Origin: an uncultured Prevotella sp.
GTDB lineage: Bacteria > Bacteroidota > Bacteroidia > Bacteroidales > Bacteroidaceae
Assembly (NCBI GenBank): GCA_900540375.1
Contig: UQFS01000004.1
Span: forward strand, 62,001 to 126,000
DNA length: 64,000 nucleotides
Direction of reading: 5' to 3'
In this document: piece after piece, positions 41,532 through 49,620 of the stretch
Layout: every line of letters starts with the position of its first letter
Position numbering within the stretch: position 1 is the stretch's first letter
Made by a program: the position numbers and the translations under genes
Notes under the pieces: model-generated
Database searches by the model: none
What the model saw: only the letters and a program-made list of their open reading frames with translations
What the model was told of the DNA's origin: nothing

Positions 41532-41836
41532 ATTATCATATTCTTTTGATATCCTTAATTATAGGATTGCGTCCATATTTCCATTCTTTTATGTGCAAGG
41601 TTGGCACTGTATCTGTGTTTATTAAGTAAGCAAGGGTAGCGATGATTCCCTATCCAATTCACTATCAGAAAACCGGATTTCAAGAAGATGGTTGGAGGAA
41701 TAGGGGATTTCTGCCTGTTTATCGTCATAAAGAAAAAGGATTTGAGTACATATAACAATTGACTTGTCTGTCATGAGCGGCGTAGAGCCACTGGTATAAT
41801 ATGGACAATTGTCACTAAGAATTATTTATCAGTATC
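41532..41836. other. 305-base A/T-rich gap
   Basis: No convincing gene, tandem array or hairpin. A 67-codon open frame on the minus strand (41555-41758) is basic and hydrophobic without a recognisable family. No TAnnTTTG box is obvious before the downstream glycosyltransferase gene. Confidence 0.5.
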
Positions 41837-42616
41837 ATGAAAATCTCTTTGATTGTCACAACTTACAATTGGCCGGAGGCATTAAAGCTTAGTCTGGATA
41901 GTATTAAACGGCAAACGCGGATGCCCGATGAAGTCATCATCGCGGATGATGGTTCAGGGGATGCTACGCGCCAGCTCATCGAACGGTATCAGTCCGACTT
42001 TCCTTGTCCGCTTTATCATTCGTGGATTCCCGACATGGGTTTCCGTGCTGCGATGTCGCGCAATGAGGCTTTACGCCGCTACTGCACGGGCGACTATATT
42101 ATCTTCATTGACCAGGACATCATCCTCGACCCGCATTTTGTCGCTGACCATGAGGCTTGGGCAGAGCCTGGCTGCTTCGTAGCCGGGGGCCGTGCAAAGC
42201 TGTTGCCGGAGCTTACCCGCAGGCTGACGAGCGGCGAGCTCATTCATTTGGGATTCTTCACTCATGGACTCACCCGTCGCTCCAATCTGATTCATGCTCC
42301 CTGGCTTGAGCCTGTCATGCGATATATGTATTGTTGGAAACCTCTTTACGGCCGTAGTGCCAATATGGCGGTATGGGCCGAGGACCTGAAAAAGACCAAC
42401 GGCTTTGACGAGAAGCTTACGGGCTATGGGGTAGAGGACATCGACCTGTTTAACCGTCTTCTCAACCTCGGCGTGAAAAAGAAGTATGCGCAGTTCGCGG
42501 CGAACTGTTATCATCTCTATCATCGTCGTGGCAAAGTGGTGGACCGCAACCGCCATATTGCCTTTGAAAACCGTAACCGCACATTCTGTCCTTACGGACT
42601 GGTCACGCTCGCGTAA
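41837..42616 (+). CDS. Family 2 glycosyltransferase
   Basis: A 259-residue GT-A enzyme: ISLIVTTYNWPEALKLSLDS at the N-terminus, the donor-site acidic motifs IIADDGSGD and IFIDQDIILDP (DXD-like), and a C-terminal half resembling galactosyltransferases (GYGVEDIDLFNRL). It probably adds a sugar to the LPS core or a surface glycan. Six bases separate it from the next GT2 gene. Confidence 0.88.
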   Translation: MKISLIVTTYNWPEALKLSLDSIKRQTRMPDEVIIADDGSGDATRQLIERYQSDFPCPLYHSWIPDMGFRAAMSRNEALRRYCTGDYIIFIDQDIILDPHFVADHEAWAEPGCFVAGGRAKLLPELTRRLTSGELIHLGFFTHGLTRRSNLIHAPWLEPVMRYMYCWKPLYGRSANMAVWAEDLKKTNGFDEKLTGYGVEDIDLFNRLLNLGVKKKYAQFAANCYHLYHRRGKVVDRNRHIAFENRNRTFCPYGLVTLA

Positions 42617-42622
42617 AAGGAT

Positions 42623-43630
42623 ATGGACAAGCTCATCACTGTGATCATCCCCTCCTACAACATGGAGGCTTATCTCGAACGCTGTGTCCGCTCGTTGCTT
42701 TGTCCTGGCTACCAGCGCATTGAGGCGATCATCGTCAATGACGGAAGCCATGACGGTACGCTGAAACTGGCGCGTGCGCTCGAAGCGGAACGGCGCGACA
42801 TGGTGCGTGTCATCGACAAGACCAATGGCAACTACGGTTCTTGCATCAATGCGGCCCTGCCTTTGGCTACTGGTAAATACGTGAAGGTGCTCGATGCCGA
42901 TGACTGTTTCGACACTACCGCGTTGGGAGAGTATCTCGACAGTCTTGAGCGCTCGGATGCAGATTATATCGTGAACGATATGGTGAAGGTTTGGACTGAC
43001 CATGAGGACGTGCGCACGTTCAAGTGGGAAGCCGACAAGGATCTGGATCTCGCAGACGTCTATCAGGACGATGGCTTCCTCAAGATCACCATGCACGACG
43101 TTGCTTACAAGACCGCATTGGTGCGGAGTATCGGTTACAAACAGACCGAGGGTGTCTCGTATTCCGATGTGGAGTGGAACTTCACGCCCTTGGTGGCAGT
43201 GCACACCATGAGGTATATGCCGGTTCCGCTCTATCGTTATACGCTGGACAGGCCGGGGCAGACGGTAGCCGACGGCATGGAGGACCGCCATTTCTGCGAC
43301 AATGTGACCGTGATGAAATCCATGGTTGAGCACTATGCGCGCCGAGGCAATATCCCAACTCATATCGAGTGGCTCACCGAACGCCTGCTTGCGCGTCGTG
43401 CAAAGTTTGTCTATCGCCGCTGTCTGTTGCGCTTAGCCGACACAACCGAGCCCGCACTCGCTCTGCTCGACAAGCAAGTACAGACGCTCACACCCACGCT
43501 GAGCCATTATCTCGACCACATGAGGCTCAGCACGCCCTTGCTTCCTATGCACTACATCAGGCTGTGGCGACGAAATCCCAACGACTGGCGCTACCGATTG
43601 GGAGTGACCATGTATCATTGGCTGCACTGA
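42623..43630 (+). CDS. Family 2 glycosyltransferase
   Basis: A 335-residue GT-A enzyme with VIIPSYNMEAYLERCVRSLL, IIVNDGSHDGT and VLDADDCFD (the DXD motif). No membrane helix is evident, so it works on the cytoplasmic face. Same operon as the preceding GT2. Confidence 0.88.
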   Translation: MDKLITVIIPSYNMEAYLERCVRSLLCPGYQRIEAIIVNDGSHDGTLKLARALEAERRDMVRVIDKTNGNYGSCINAALPLATGKYVKVLDADDCFDTTALGEYLDSLERSDADYIVNDMVKVWTDHEDVRTFKWEADKDLDLADVYQDDGFLKITMHDVAYKTALVRSIGYKQTEGVSYSDVEWNFTPLVAVHTMRYMPVPLYRYTLDRPGQTVADGMEDRHFCDNVTVMKSMVEHYARRGNIPTHIEWLTERLLARRAKFVYRRCLLRLADTTEPALALLDKQVQTLTPTLSHYLDHMRLSTPLLPMHYIRLWRRNPNDWRYRLGVTMYHWLH

Positions 43631-43658
43631 CATCTGATGATGACAGCGTATAAAAGAC

Positions 43659-43733
43659 ATATAGCACGCATCGGATCTTTGTTCGGCGCGTGCTATATAT
43701 AATAAGGTGTGCTTGCTTTGTGTTTTGGCAAGC
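43659..43733. terminator. Two stem-loops between convergent genes
   Basis: ATATAGCACGC (43659-43669) pairs with GCGTGCTATAT (43688-43698), an 11-base stem downstream of the plus-strand GT2 gene. A second stem GCTTGC/GCAAGC (43711-43733) lies next to the stop of the minus-strand LicD gene. T-runs are weak. The motif TATATATAATAAGGTGT (43693-43709) also occurs at 15447-15463. Confidence 0.55.
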
Positions 43734-43735
43734 CT

Positions 43736-44662
43736 TTAATGTTTTAGTTTCTTCAACAGTCTGCTTAGGGCTGAGCGCTTATATTCCTTGAAGACCTTCG
43801 GCGCCAGTTCGCGGTAGTCTTCCGTGGTGCTGATCACCACCGTACCATGGTTGTTGGCGGCGTGGATGGGCGTCATATAGTTCGGACCGTACTGTGTGCA
43901 CAGGAACTCGTCATATCCGGCAGGCACCGGTACTTGCATGTTTTCGAAGGGCACCCACAGCGTTTTGTCGAAGATATGTCGGTCGAAGACAAATTTATCG
44001 CCGTCGATCGTTATCTCAGCCCAGTGAGCAGAGTCTTCCACACGGTTGGCGCGCAGACGGTCCTCGATGGGCTTGAAATAGTTCTGTCGTCCGCATTTGG
44101 CGAGCGTGTGGCGGATGCTGATGCGTCGGAACACCTGTCCCCAACGCCCGGAATAGAGAATGTTGAGCTCAGCGGCCTTGAGACGACGAATGTCGTGGCG
44201 CGTGGTCTTGACAAGCGTCTTGCGCGCGGCGATGTCCTCGGGCACGCCGTCGATGGGAAAGATGTCGACGAAGATGCCCTGATGGAACTTGCGGTACGAC
44301 TCGCTGGGCCGTACACATGTGGTGCCATTGCAGCGGAGCTGGGCATGGCCACGGATATAATAAGGGTCGGTATAAACCGACTGAAGGAAGAAGCGGGGTT
44401 CGAATTCGTCGGCCAGCTTGATGAGTTGGTCATAGTCAGGGCGTGGCATGACGATGTCGATGTCGTCGTCCCAAGGGATGTAGCCATGGTGACGAATGGC
44501 TCCTAACAGTGTTCCGCCGTCGCACCACAGCCTCAGTCCATGGGCTTTGCACACGTCGATGAGGCGCTGAAACATCGTGAGCTGTATGTTCCACACGGCT
44601 TTCATCTTTGTGTCTATCGTGTAGCCGTCACGTGTCTCTTGTTTCAAGTTGACCGATTCCAT
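43736..44662 (-). CDS. LicD-family phosphotransferase (copy 2)
   Basis: A 308-residue LicD protein with WCDGGTLLGAIRHHGYIPWD near residue 45 and DDIDIVMPRPDYD. It is paralogous to the protein at 10840 and has a longer C-terminal part. It should transfer a phospho-substituent onto a surface glycan. I chose ATG 44662 (MESVNLKQET). A -7 box (44756-44763, minus) and a 10-base-stem hairpin lie upstream. Confidence 0.85.
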   Translation of the reverse strand: MESVNLKQETRDGYTIDTKMKAVWNIQLTMFQRLIDVCKAHGLRLWCDGGTLLGAIRHHGYIPWDDDIDIVMPRPDYDQLIKLADEFEPRFFLQSVYTDPYYIRGHAQLRCNGTTCVRPSESYRKFHQGIFVDIFPIDGVPEDIAARKTLVKTTRHDIRRLKAAELNILYSGRWGQVFRRISIRHTLAKCGRQNYFKPIEDRLRANRVEDSAHWAEITIDGDKFVFDRHIFDKTLWVPFENMQVPVPAGYDEFLCTQYGPNYMTPIHAANNHGTVVISTTEDYRELAPKVFKEYKRSALSRLLKKLKH

Positions 44663-44678
44663 ATAATTTATTATTACT

Positions 44679-44706
44679 ATCGGCAATCTATTTCGGGATT
44701 GCCGAT
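44679..44706 (-). promoter_or_regulatory. Hairpin in the leader of LicD copy 2
   Basis: ATCGGCAATC and GATTGCCGAT form a perfect 10-base stem with an 8-base loop, starting 17 bases upstream of the LicD start and downstream of its -7 box (TACCTTTG, 44756-44763). It could affect translation. Confidence 0.5.
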
Positions 44707-44974
44707 GCGTTTCTTTTCATTCCCGGTAATAAACTTACTCGGTTCTTTATTGTTGCAAAGGTACTACTTTTTAGTGAATTATGAATGGCAACCTTTGGAA
44801 AAGTAAAGAAAAGAATAGAGCTTTCTCCCCCGTATCTCGTATTTAGTCTTATTAGCATCATGCGATGGTTGGCAGCAGCAAAAGAAACGGATGAAAACAC
44901 AGGAAAATAATGTTTTTTGGTGTTTCCCTCTGTTTTTTTGTAGTAAAATCGTGAGATGTATTAGAAAGAATCCA

Positions 44975-44982
44975 TATCTTTG
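44975..44982 (+). promoter_or_regulatory. -7 box directly before a start codon
   Basis: TATCTTTG ends only 4 bases before the ATG of the family 4 glycosyltransferase gene, so the transcript would be leaderless or nearly so. There is no clear -33 element. Confidence 0.5.
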
Positions 44983-44986
44983 TAGC

Positions 44987-46123
44987 ATGAACATCAAAAT
45001 AGGAATGGACGCGAAGCGCATCGTGCGCAACGCGTCGGGCTTAGGAAGCTATGGACGCAATCTGGTCAATGCGCTGACCGACAGCAGTGACTGTCCCGAA
45101 CTCGTGCTCTATGCCCCCGATGAGGGACGCTCCGACCTGTGCAGTCAGGTTCACGCATCAGAGCGGTTGCGGTTTGCCTATTCCGGCAAGCGCTGGCGGC
45201 TGGCCCAGGATCTGTGGCGCGGCAAAGGCATCGTGAGGGACCTGCGGCGCGACGGCATCGGCCTGTATCATGGACTCACCGGCGAGCTGCCCCGGGGCGT
45301 ACGCCGCGCAGGTATCAAGACCGTGGTGACGATCCACGATCTCATCTTTCTGCGCCATCCCGAATACTATCATCGGCTCGACGTGATGCTCTATCGCCGC
45401 AAGTTCTACCGCACGCTGCGCGAGGCCGACCGCATCATCGCCATCAGTGAATGCACCAAGCGCGACATCCTCTACTATTCCGATTATCCTGCCGACCGCA
45501 TTGATGTCATCTATCAGAATTGCAGCAGTGACTTCCGTCGGACGGCGAGCGATGCCGAGCGGGCGGCCGTTCGTCACCGCTATTCTCTTCCCGACCATTA
45601 TATCCTCAACGTCGGCACCATCGAGGAGCGTAAGAACGTGATGCTCGCCGTGAAAGCTTTGCAGCAGCTGCCCCAAGAGGAGCAGCTGGTCATCGTTGGC
45701 CGCAAGACCGGCTACACCAACGAGGTGATGGAGTACGCTGCCCGTCATGGTGTCGACGACCGCATCGTGTTGCTCCATGGCGTGCCCAATGCCGACCTGC
45801 CCGCCCTCTATCAGTTGGCCGACGTCTTTGTCTATCCTTCTCGCTACGAGGGCTTTGGCGTGCCCGTCATCGAGGCTGCTCAGAGTGGGCTGCCCGTGGT
45901 GGCGGCCACCGGCTCCTGCTTGGAAGAGGCCGGCGGACCGGACAACAGCTATGTCGATCCCGACGATGCCGATGCCATGGCAGCGGATATTAACCGGTTG
46001 CTTACCGACGAGGATGAGCGGAGGAGCGTGGCGCTCAAAGGCAGCGAATATGTCCGTCGCTTTGAGGGCAACCGCGTGGCAGAACAGATGCTGGAAGAGT
46101 ACAGGCGGGTGCTGGGACGCTGA
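44987..46123 (+). CDS. Family 4 glycosyltransferase
   Basis: A 378-residue GT-B enzyme. N-terminal GMDAKRIVRNASGLGSYGRN, the donor-domain start YILNVGTIEERKNV near residue 200, and the C-terminal FVYPSRYEGFGVPVIEAAQSG near residue 280 are typical. ATG 44987 fits the family start; the longer frame from 44891 would begin upstream of the -7 box. Probable role in LPS or capsule sugar transfer. Confidence 0.9.
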   Translation: MNIKIGMDAKRIVRNASGLGSYGRNLVNALTDSSDCPELVLYAPDEGRSDLCSQVHASERLRFAYSGKRWRLAQDLWRGKGIVRDLRRDGIGLYHGLTGELPRGVRRAGIKTVVTIHDLIFLRHPEYYHRLDVMLYRRKFYRTLREADRIIAISECTKRDILYYSDYPADRIDVIYQNCSSDFRRTASDAERAAVRHRYSLPDHYILNVGTIEERKNVMLAVKALQQLPQEEQLVIVGRKTGYTNEVMEYAARHGVDDRIVLLHGVPNADLPALYQLADVFVYPSRYEGFGVPVIEAAQSGLPVVAATGSCLEEAGGPDNSYVDPDDADAMAADINRLLTDEDERRSVALKGSEYVRRFEGNRVAEQMLEEYRRVLGR

Positions 46124-46184
46124 GAGTTCGAAAGTTGCGCGATGGCGGTTGCCGTAAAGTCTGTTATTTGAAGAGTTCTCCCCC

Positions 46185-46294
46185 AATTCTCCAACAATAA
46201 ATTCTCAATTCTGCGACAATAAATTCTCAATTCTCTTTCTAAAAATTCTCAATTCTCCAACGATAAATTCTCAATTCTGTCATCCTTCCTTCTC
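46185..46294. repeat. 22-bp tandem array D (about five units)
   Basis: AATTCT-starting units at 46185, 46207, 46229, 46251 and 46273, each exactly 22 apart. Units 1-4 end ATTCTC, so two AATTCTC boxes alternate; the fifth unit is degraded. The array lies between the glycosyltransferase and DUF4294 genes. Confidence 0.88.
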
Positions 46295-46431
46295 TGCGCT
46301 TGCTTTCGGACTCTTTCCTTTTGGCACTGATGCAGAAAGCCAACGATGGTCGTATCAGACGATTTTGCGCTGACAGAGAGGAAGTCATCAAAATATAACT
46401 TAATTTATTTCCGTATCAGCCCAAATCTGTG

Positions 46432-46439
46432 TAATTTTG
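46432..46439 (+). promoter_or_regulatory. -7 box of the DUF4294 gene
   Basis: TAATTTTG ends 8 bases before ATG 46448, giving at most a very short leader. It rules out the upstream start of the longer frame at 46346. Confidence 0.5.
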
Positions 46440-46447
46440 CGGCTGTT

Positions 46448-47125
46448 ATGAAGGTTGCAGATTACATCATCAGAATGTGGAAGCATGTCGCGCTGGTTGC
46501 CGTGTGCCTCTGCATGGTGGTTGCCGCCTGTGCACAGGGCGACATCGATCATCCGGGCCATGTCAATCCCGAGGACATGCAGGTGGATATGGACAACCCC
46601 ACCTTCGTGCCGATGGTGAAGGTGGGCAAGGTGCTCATGGGCCGTGACTCCATCCAGTATGTGGAACTCAACAATGTGTGGGTGTTCACTCAGCCCGTCT
46701 TCAAGAACGCGCAGGAGCGTGCTGCCTTCAACCGGCTGGTTTACAACGTGAAGAAGGTGCTCCCCATTGCCAAGGAAGTCAACCGCATCATCATCGAGAC
46801 CGGCGATTACCTCGAGACGCTGCCCGACAAGAAGGCCAAGGACGAGCACATGAAGCGCGTGGAGGCAGCTATCAAGAAGGAATACACGCCGCGCATGAAG
46901 AAGCTCACCTACAGTCAGGGCAAGCTGCTCATCAAGCTTGTCTATCGCGAATGCAACAGTTCCAGCTATGACCTCATCAAAGCCTTTCTCGGTCCCGTGC
47001 GTGCCGGCTTTTACCAAGCCTTCGCCTGGGTGTTCGGCGCCAGCCTGAAAAAGGACTATGAGCCTAAGGGCGTGGACCGGCTCACAGAGCGCGTCGTGCT
47101 CCTCGTGGAGGCAGGACAGTTGTAG
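46448..47125 (+). CDS. DUF4294 domain lipoprotein
   Basis: A 225-residue Bacteroidetes-specific protein of unknown function. A hydrophobic segment ends in a lipobox-like VVAACAQG (Cys near residue 27). The DUF4294 body includes VWVFTQPVFKNAQERAAFNRLVYN... and KLVYRECNSSSYDLIK. Translation may start at 46448 or at ATG 46475. 22-bp arrays lie on both sides (D upstream, E downstream). Confidence 0.8.
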   Translation: MKVADYIIRMWKHVALVAVCLCMVVAACAQGDIDHPGHVNPEDMQVDMDNPTFVPMVKVGKVLMGRDSIQYVELNNVWVFTQPVFKNAQERAAFNRLVYNVKKVLPIAKEVNRIIIETGDYLETLPDKKAKDEHMKRVEAAIKKEYTPRMKKLTYSQGKLLIKLVYRECNSSSYDLIKAFLGPVRAGFYQAFAWVFGASLKKDYEPKGVDRLTERVVLLVEAGQL

Positions 47126-47148
47126 AATATGCTTTACAAAAGTCTGTC

Positions 47149-47172
47149 AACTTTCTCTTTCATTCTAGAGAG
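47149..47172. repeat. Dispersed 24-base repeat, copy 2
   Basis: Matches 8272-8295 at 22 of 24 positions. It lies 24 bases after the DUF4294 stop. Confidence 0.7.
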
Positions 47173-47233
47173 AACGGTGAAGGCTTTTGAGCAGAAAAGT
47201 CTTGTGAAATCCAGCGAAAATCATGGTCTTCTT

Positions 47234-47343
47234 ATCAGAAAGGCTCTTTATAGTGATCAGAAAGGCTTTCTGATGTGGTCAAAGTGCCTTTCTGATGTGG
47301 TCAGAGAGGCTTTCTGATAGGATCAGAAAGGCTTTCTGACAAG
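47234..47343. repeat. 22-bp tandem array E (five units)
   Basis: Units start at 47234, 47256, 47278, 47300 and 47322, period exactly 22. The unit core ATCAGAAAGGCTTTCTGAT is a palindrome with 9-base arms. The half-motif TCAGAAAGG is shared with the inverted repeat next to array A, so the two are related. Confidence 0.9.
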
Positions 47344-47655
47344 AGCGGATCAGCAGTATAGCAGTGAAAAAGCGTGCCAATAAATTACAAGTAGTTGTTT
47401 GTCAGCAAATTATAAAAGTCCGTCATAATTCGCGTTTTTCCGTTCAAGTACCTACTTGTTTCAGAAAATCGCACTCTCAGAGGTGGAAAATTGTCAGAAA
47501 GCAAGACAAAAGGAGGGCGGAAAGTTTATGCGTTATCTGCTTGATGATGCTGTCGTGGAAATGTCTTCTGAGGTTTGTTCCCTATTTTCTTCCGCCAAGT
47601 CTTGTTTATCTGAAAGGAAAAGGTTATATTTGCATCAACGATAAGCAACAAGACG

Positions 47656-49389
47656 ATGAGCAACGATTTCAAGCGCATTCCCTACGGCATCTCCGACTTT
47701 AAGCAGGTGCGGGAGGAGAACAAATATTTGGTGGACAAGACCATGTACTTCGAACGGATGGAACGGGCGGGTAACTTTCTCTTCCTCGTCCGTCCGCGCC
47801 GTTTCGGCAAGAGTCTGTTTCTGAACATGCTCGAAGCCTACTACGACATCAATGAGAAGGACAACTTCCAAGAGCTGTTCAAGGGAATGTATGTAGTAGA
47901 CCATCCGACAGAATACCACAACAAATACCAAGTGTTGCACCTCGATTTCTCGTTGGTGGGCAGTGATGTGGAGAATCTGAAGACGAATTTCAGTAACTAC
48001 CTAACCAGTTGCTGTGAAACCTTTGTTAGGAAATATGCCTCATACTATCCAGAGGGAGTTGCAGAAGAAGTGCTCCGAGGTAAGACTGGTATGGACATAC
48101 TCAATCGTCTCAACCTTGCCGCCCATGCGGCAGGATGCCCGCTATACCTTATTGTCGACGAGTATGACAACTTCACCAACAATGTGCTGAACGTGAAAGG
48201 ACAACAAGCTTACCACGATCTCACTCACGGAACTGGTTTCTACCGTGACGTGTTTAAGCTATTCAAGCCGATGTTCGACCGTATCATCATGCTCGGTGTG
48301 TCGCCCATCACCCTCGACGACCTGACGAGTGGTTACAACATCGCGCTGAACATGACCATCGACTCGCGCTTCAACCAGATGCTCGGCTTTTCCGAAGATG
48401 AGGTGCGTCAGATGATACGCTATTACAAAGATGCAGGTGCCATCAAGCCGGAAGTTACAGAGGACAGTATCATTGCCGACATCAAACCGTGGTACGACAA
48501 CTACTGCTTCGCCAAGTCCAGCTTTGGAAAGGAGCCCGGCATGTTTAACAGTGATATGGTCTGCTACTATATGAGCACGCTTATCGATACAGGAACTAAG
48601 CCGGAAGAGATGGTTGATCCCAACACAAAGACCGACTACAAGAAGTTGCGCAACCTGATCGAGATCGGCAACATGACTGAGGAGCGCCGACAGACCATCT
48701 ACGACATCGTGCATATGGGTTACACCATCGCTACCGTCAACAGTTACTTCCCTGCCGAGAGCATCACCGACGAGGACAACTTCATCAGTCTGCTCTTCTA
48801 CTACGGTATGCTCACCATCCGTGGCACCCTTGGAGCTGCGCTGAAGCTCGGTATTCCGAACAACAACGTGCGCATACAGTACTACAACTACTTGATGCAG
48901 GCCTTCCAACAAATCCACCCCACTGCTCTCTCTCAACTCAATGTGCCTTTTTATCAGGCAGCCGTGGAGGGCAACTGGCGTCCGATGATGGACTATATCC
49001 TCAAAGCCTATCACGACACCACGGCCGTGCGACAGCTCATCGAGGGCGAGCGCAACCTGCAGGGGTTCATGAATGCTTTCCTCTCGCTTGACCCTTATTA
49101 TCTCGTAGCTCCCGAGATGGAGTTCTCCCACGGCTACTGCGATTTCTTCCTGCTGCCCAACTACACGGTCTACCCGATGGTGGCCCACAGCTATATCTTA
49201 GAGCTTAAATACCTCAAAGCCGACGCTACCGACGCTGAGGCTGCCCAACAATGGACCGATGCCGTTGCTCAGGTCAAGACCTATGCCGCCGATGCCAAAC
49301 TACAGAGTATGCTCCATGGCACGCAACTCCATCCTATCGTAGTACAGATCAAGGGCTACGATGTCGTGAAGATGGAGGAAATAAGGTAA
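47656..49389 (+). CDS. AAA-ATPase-like / PD-(D/E)XK nuclease protein (DUF1703 type)
   Basis: A 577-residue protein of a family with many copies in Bacteroidales. The N-terminal AAA-ATPase_like domain has IPYGISDFKQVREENKYLVD and the P-loop RPRRFGKSLFLNML near residue 40, with Walker B LIVDEYDNF near 170. The C-terminal domain ends with the nuclease-like core YILELKYLKADATDAEAAQQ near residue 515. The role is unknown. Repeat-rich DNA upstream and a decayed gene downstream suggest a variable site. Confidence 0.88.
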   Translation: MSNDFKRIPYGISDFKQVREENKYLVDKTMYFERMERAGNFLFLVRPRRFGKSLFLNMLEAYYDINEKDNFQELFKGMYVVDHPTEYHNKYQVLHLDFSLVGSDVENLKTNFSNYLTSCCETFVRKYASYYPEGVAEEVLRGKTGMDILNRLNLAAHAAGCPLYLIVDEYDNFTNNVLNVKGQQAYHDLTHGTGFYRDVFKLFKPMFDRIIMLGVSPITLDDLTSGYNIALNMTIDSRFNQMLGFSEDEVRQMIRYYKDAGAIKPEVTEDSIIADIKPWYDNYCFAKSSFGKEPGMFNSDMVCYYMSTLIDTGTKPEEMVDPNTKTDYKKLRNLIEIGNMTEERRQTIYDIVHMGYTIATVNSYFPAESITDEDNFISLLFYYGMLTIRGTLGAALKLGIPNNNVRIQYYNYLMQAFQQIHPTALSQLNVPFYQAAVEGNWRPMMDYILKAYHDTTAVRQLIEGERNLQGFMNAFLSLDPYYLVAPEMEFSHGYCDFFLLPNYTVYPMVAHSYILELKYLKADATDAEAAQQWTDAVAQVKTYAADAKLQSMLHGTQLHPIVVQIKGYDVVKMEEIR

Positions 49390-49420
49390 AAGAGTAAAAA
49401 GGAGATAGGGATTAAGAGTA

Positions 49421-49513
49421 ATCATAAAAAGAATCAGTGAAGAAGAGGGCAAGCCCGAGGATATCTTCAGCCATCCGCGGTCAGAAAGACTCAAGAGCTT
49501 TCTCAAGAGATGA
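49421..49513 (+). pseudogene. Remnant of an amino-acid ABC transporter ATPase gene (C-terminus)
   Basis: In one frame the DNA reads EEGKPEDIFSHPRSERLKSF followed by LKR and TGA. This is close to the conserved C-terminus of glutamine/polar amino-acid ABC ATPases (GlnQ type: EEG.PEDIF..P..ERL..FL). No start codon, Walker motifs or upstream part exist; the AAA-family gene ends 31 bases before it. I read it as the stump of a deleted gene. It lies just upstream of an amino-acid symporter gene. Confidence 0.6.
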
Positions 49514-49572
49514 AATATCGGCTATTGTTGTTATTTTCCTTTCATTTTGAACCAATCAACAAAATTATTTTG

Positions 49573-49580
49573 TACCTTTG
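49573..49580 (+). promoter_or_regulatory. -7 box of the symporter gene
   Basis: TACCTTTG, 40 bases before the ATG; a TTTG at 49546-49549 is at a longer-than-usual spacing of 23. Confidence 0.5.
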
Positions 49581-49620
49581 TCACGAAATTGGGAGATAGA
49601 CCTTCAAAAGTAACAGAGAG

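Larger units (their letters stand above)
47126..47655. other. 530-base gap with repeats and a promoter
   Basis: The gap contains the second copy of the dispersed 24-base repeat, array E, and a promoter for the AAA-family gene at its right end (TTG 47602-47604, 20-base spacer, TATATTTG 47625-47632). Open frames here run through the repeats and do not look coding. Confidence 0.7.

Noticed and set aside
41555..41758. A 67-codon minus-strand open frame in the gap between glycosyltransferases
   Set aside because: Basic, unrecognisable sequence in A/T-rich DNA with no promoter; not enough to call a gene or a remnant.
47129..47317. A 62-codon open frame running through array E
   Set aside because: It is made of the 22-base repeat, whose period is not a multiple of three, so it cannot represent a conserved repeat protein.
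17451..47343. Replication-origin iterons (22-bp repeats are typical of plasmid origins)
   Set aside because: Array sequences differ between loci, and there is no replication initiator gene near any of them; the region is chromosomal housekeeping DNA.
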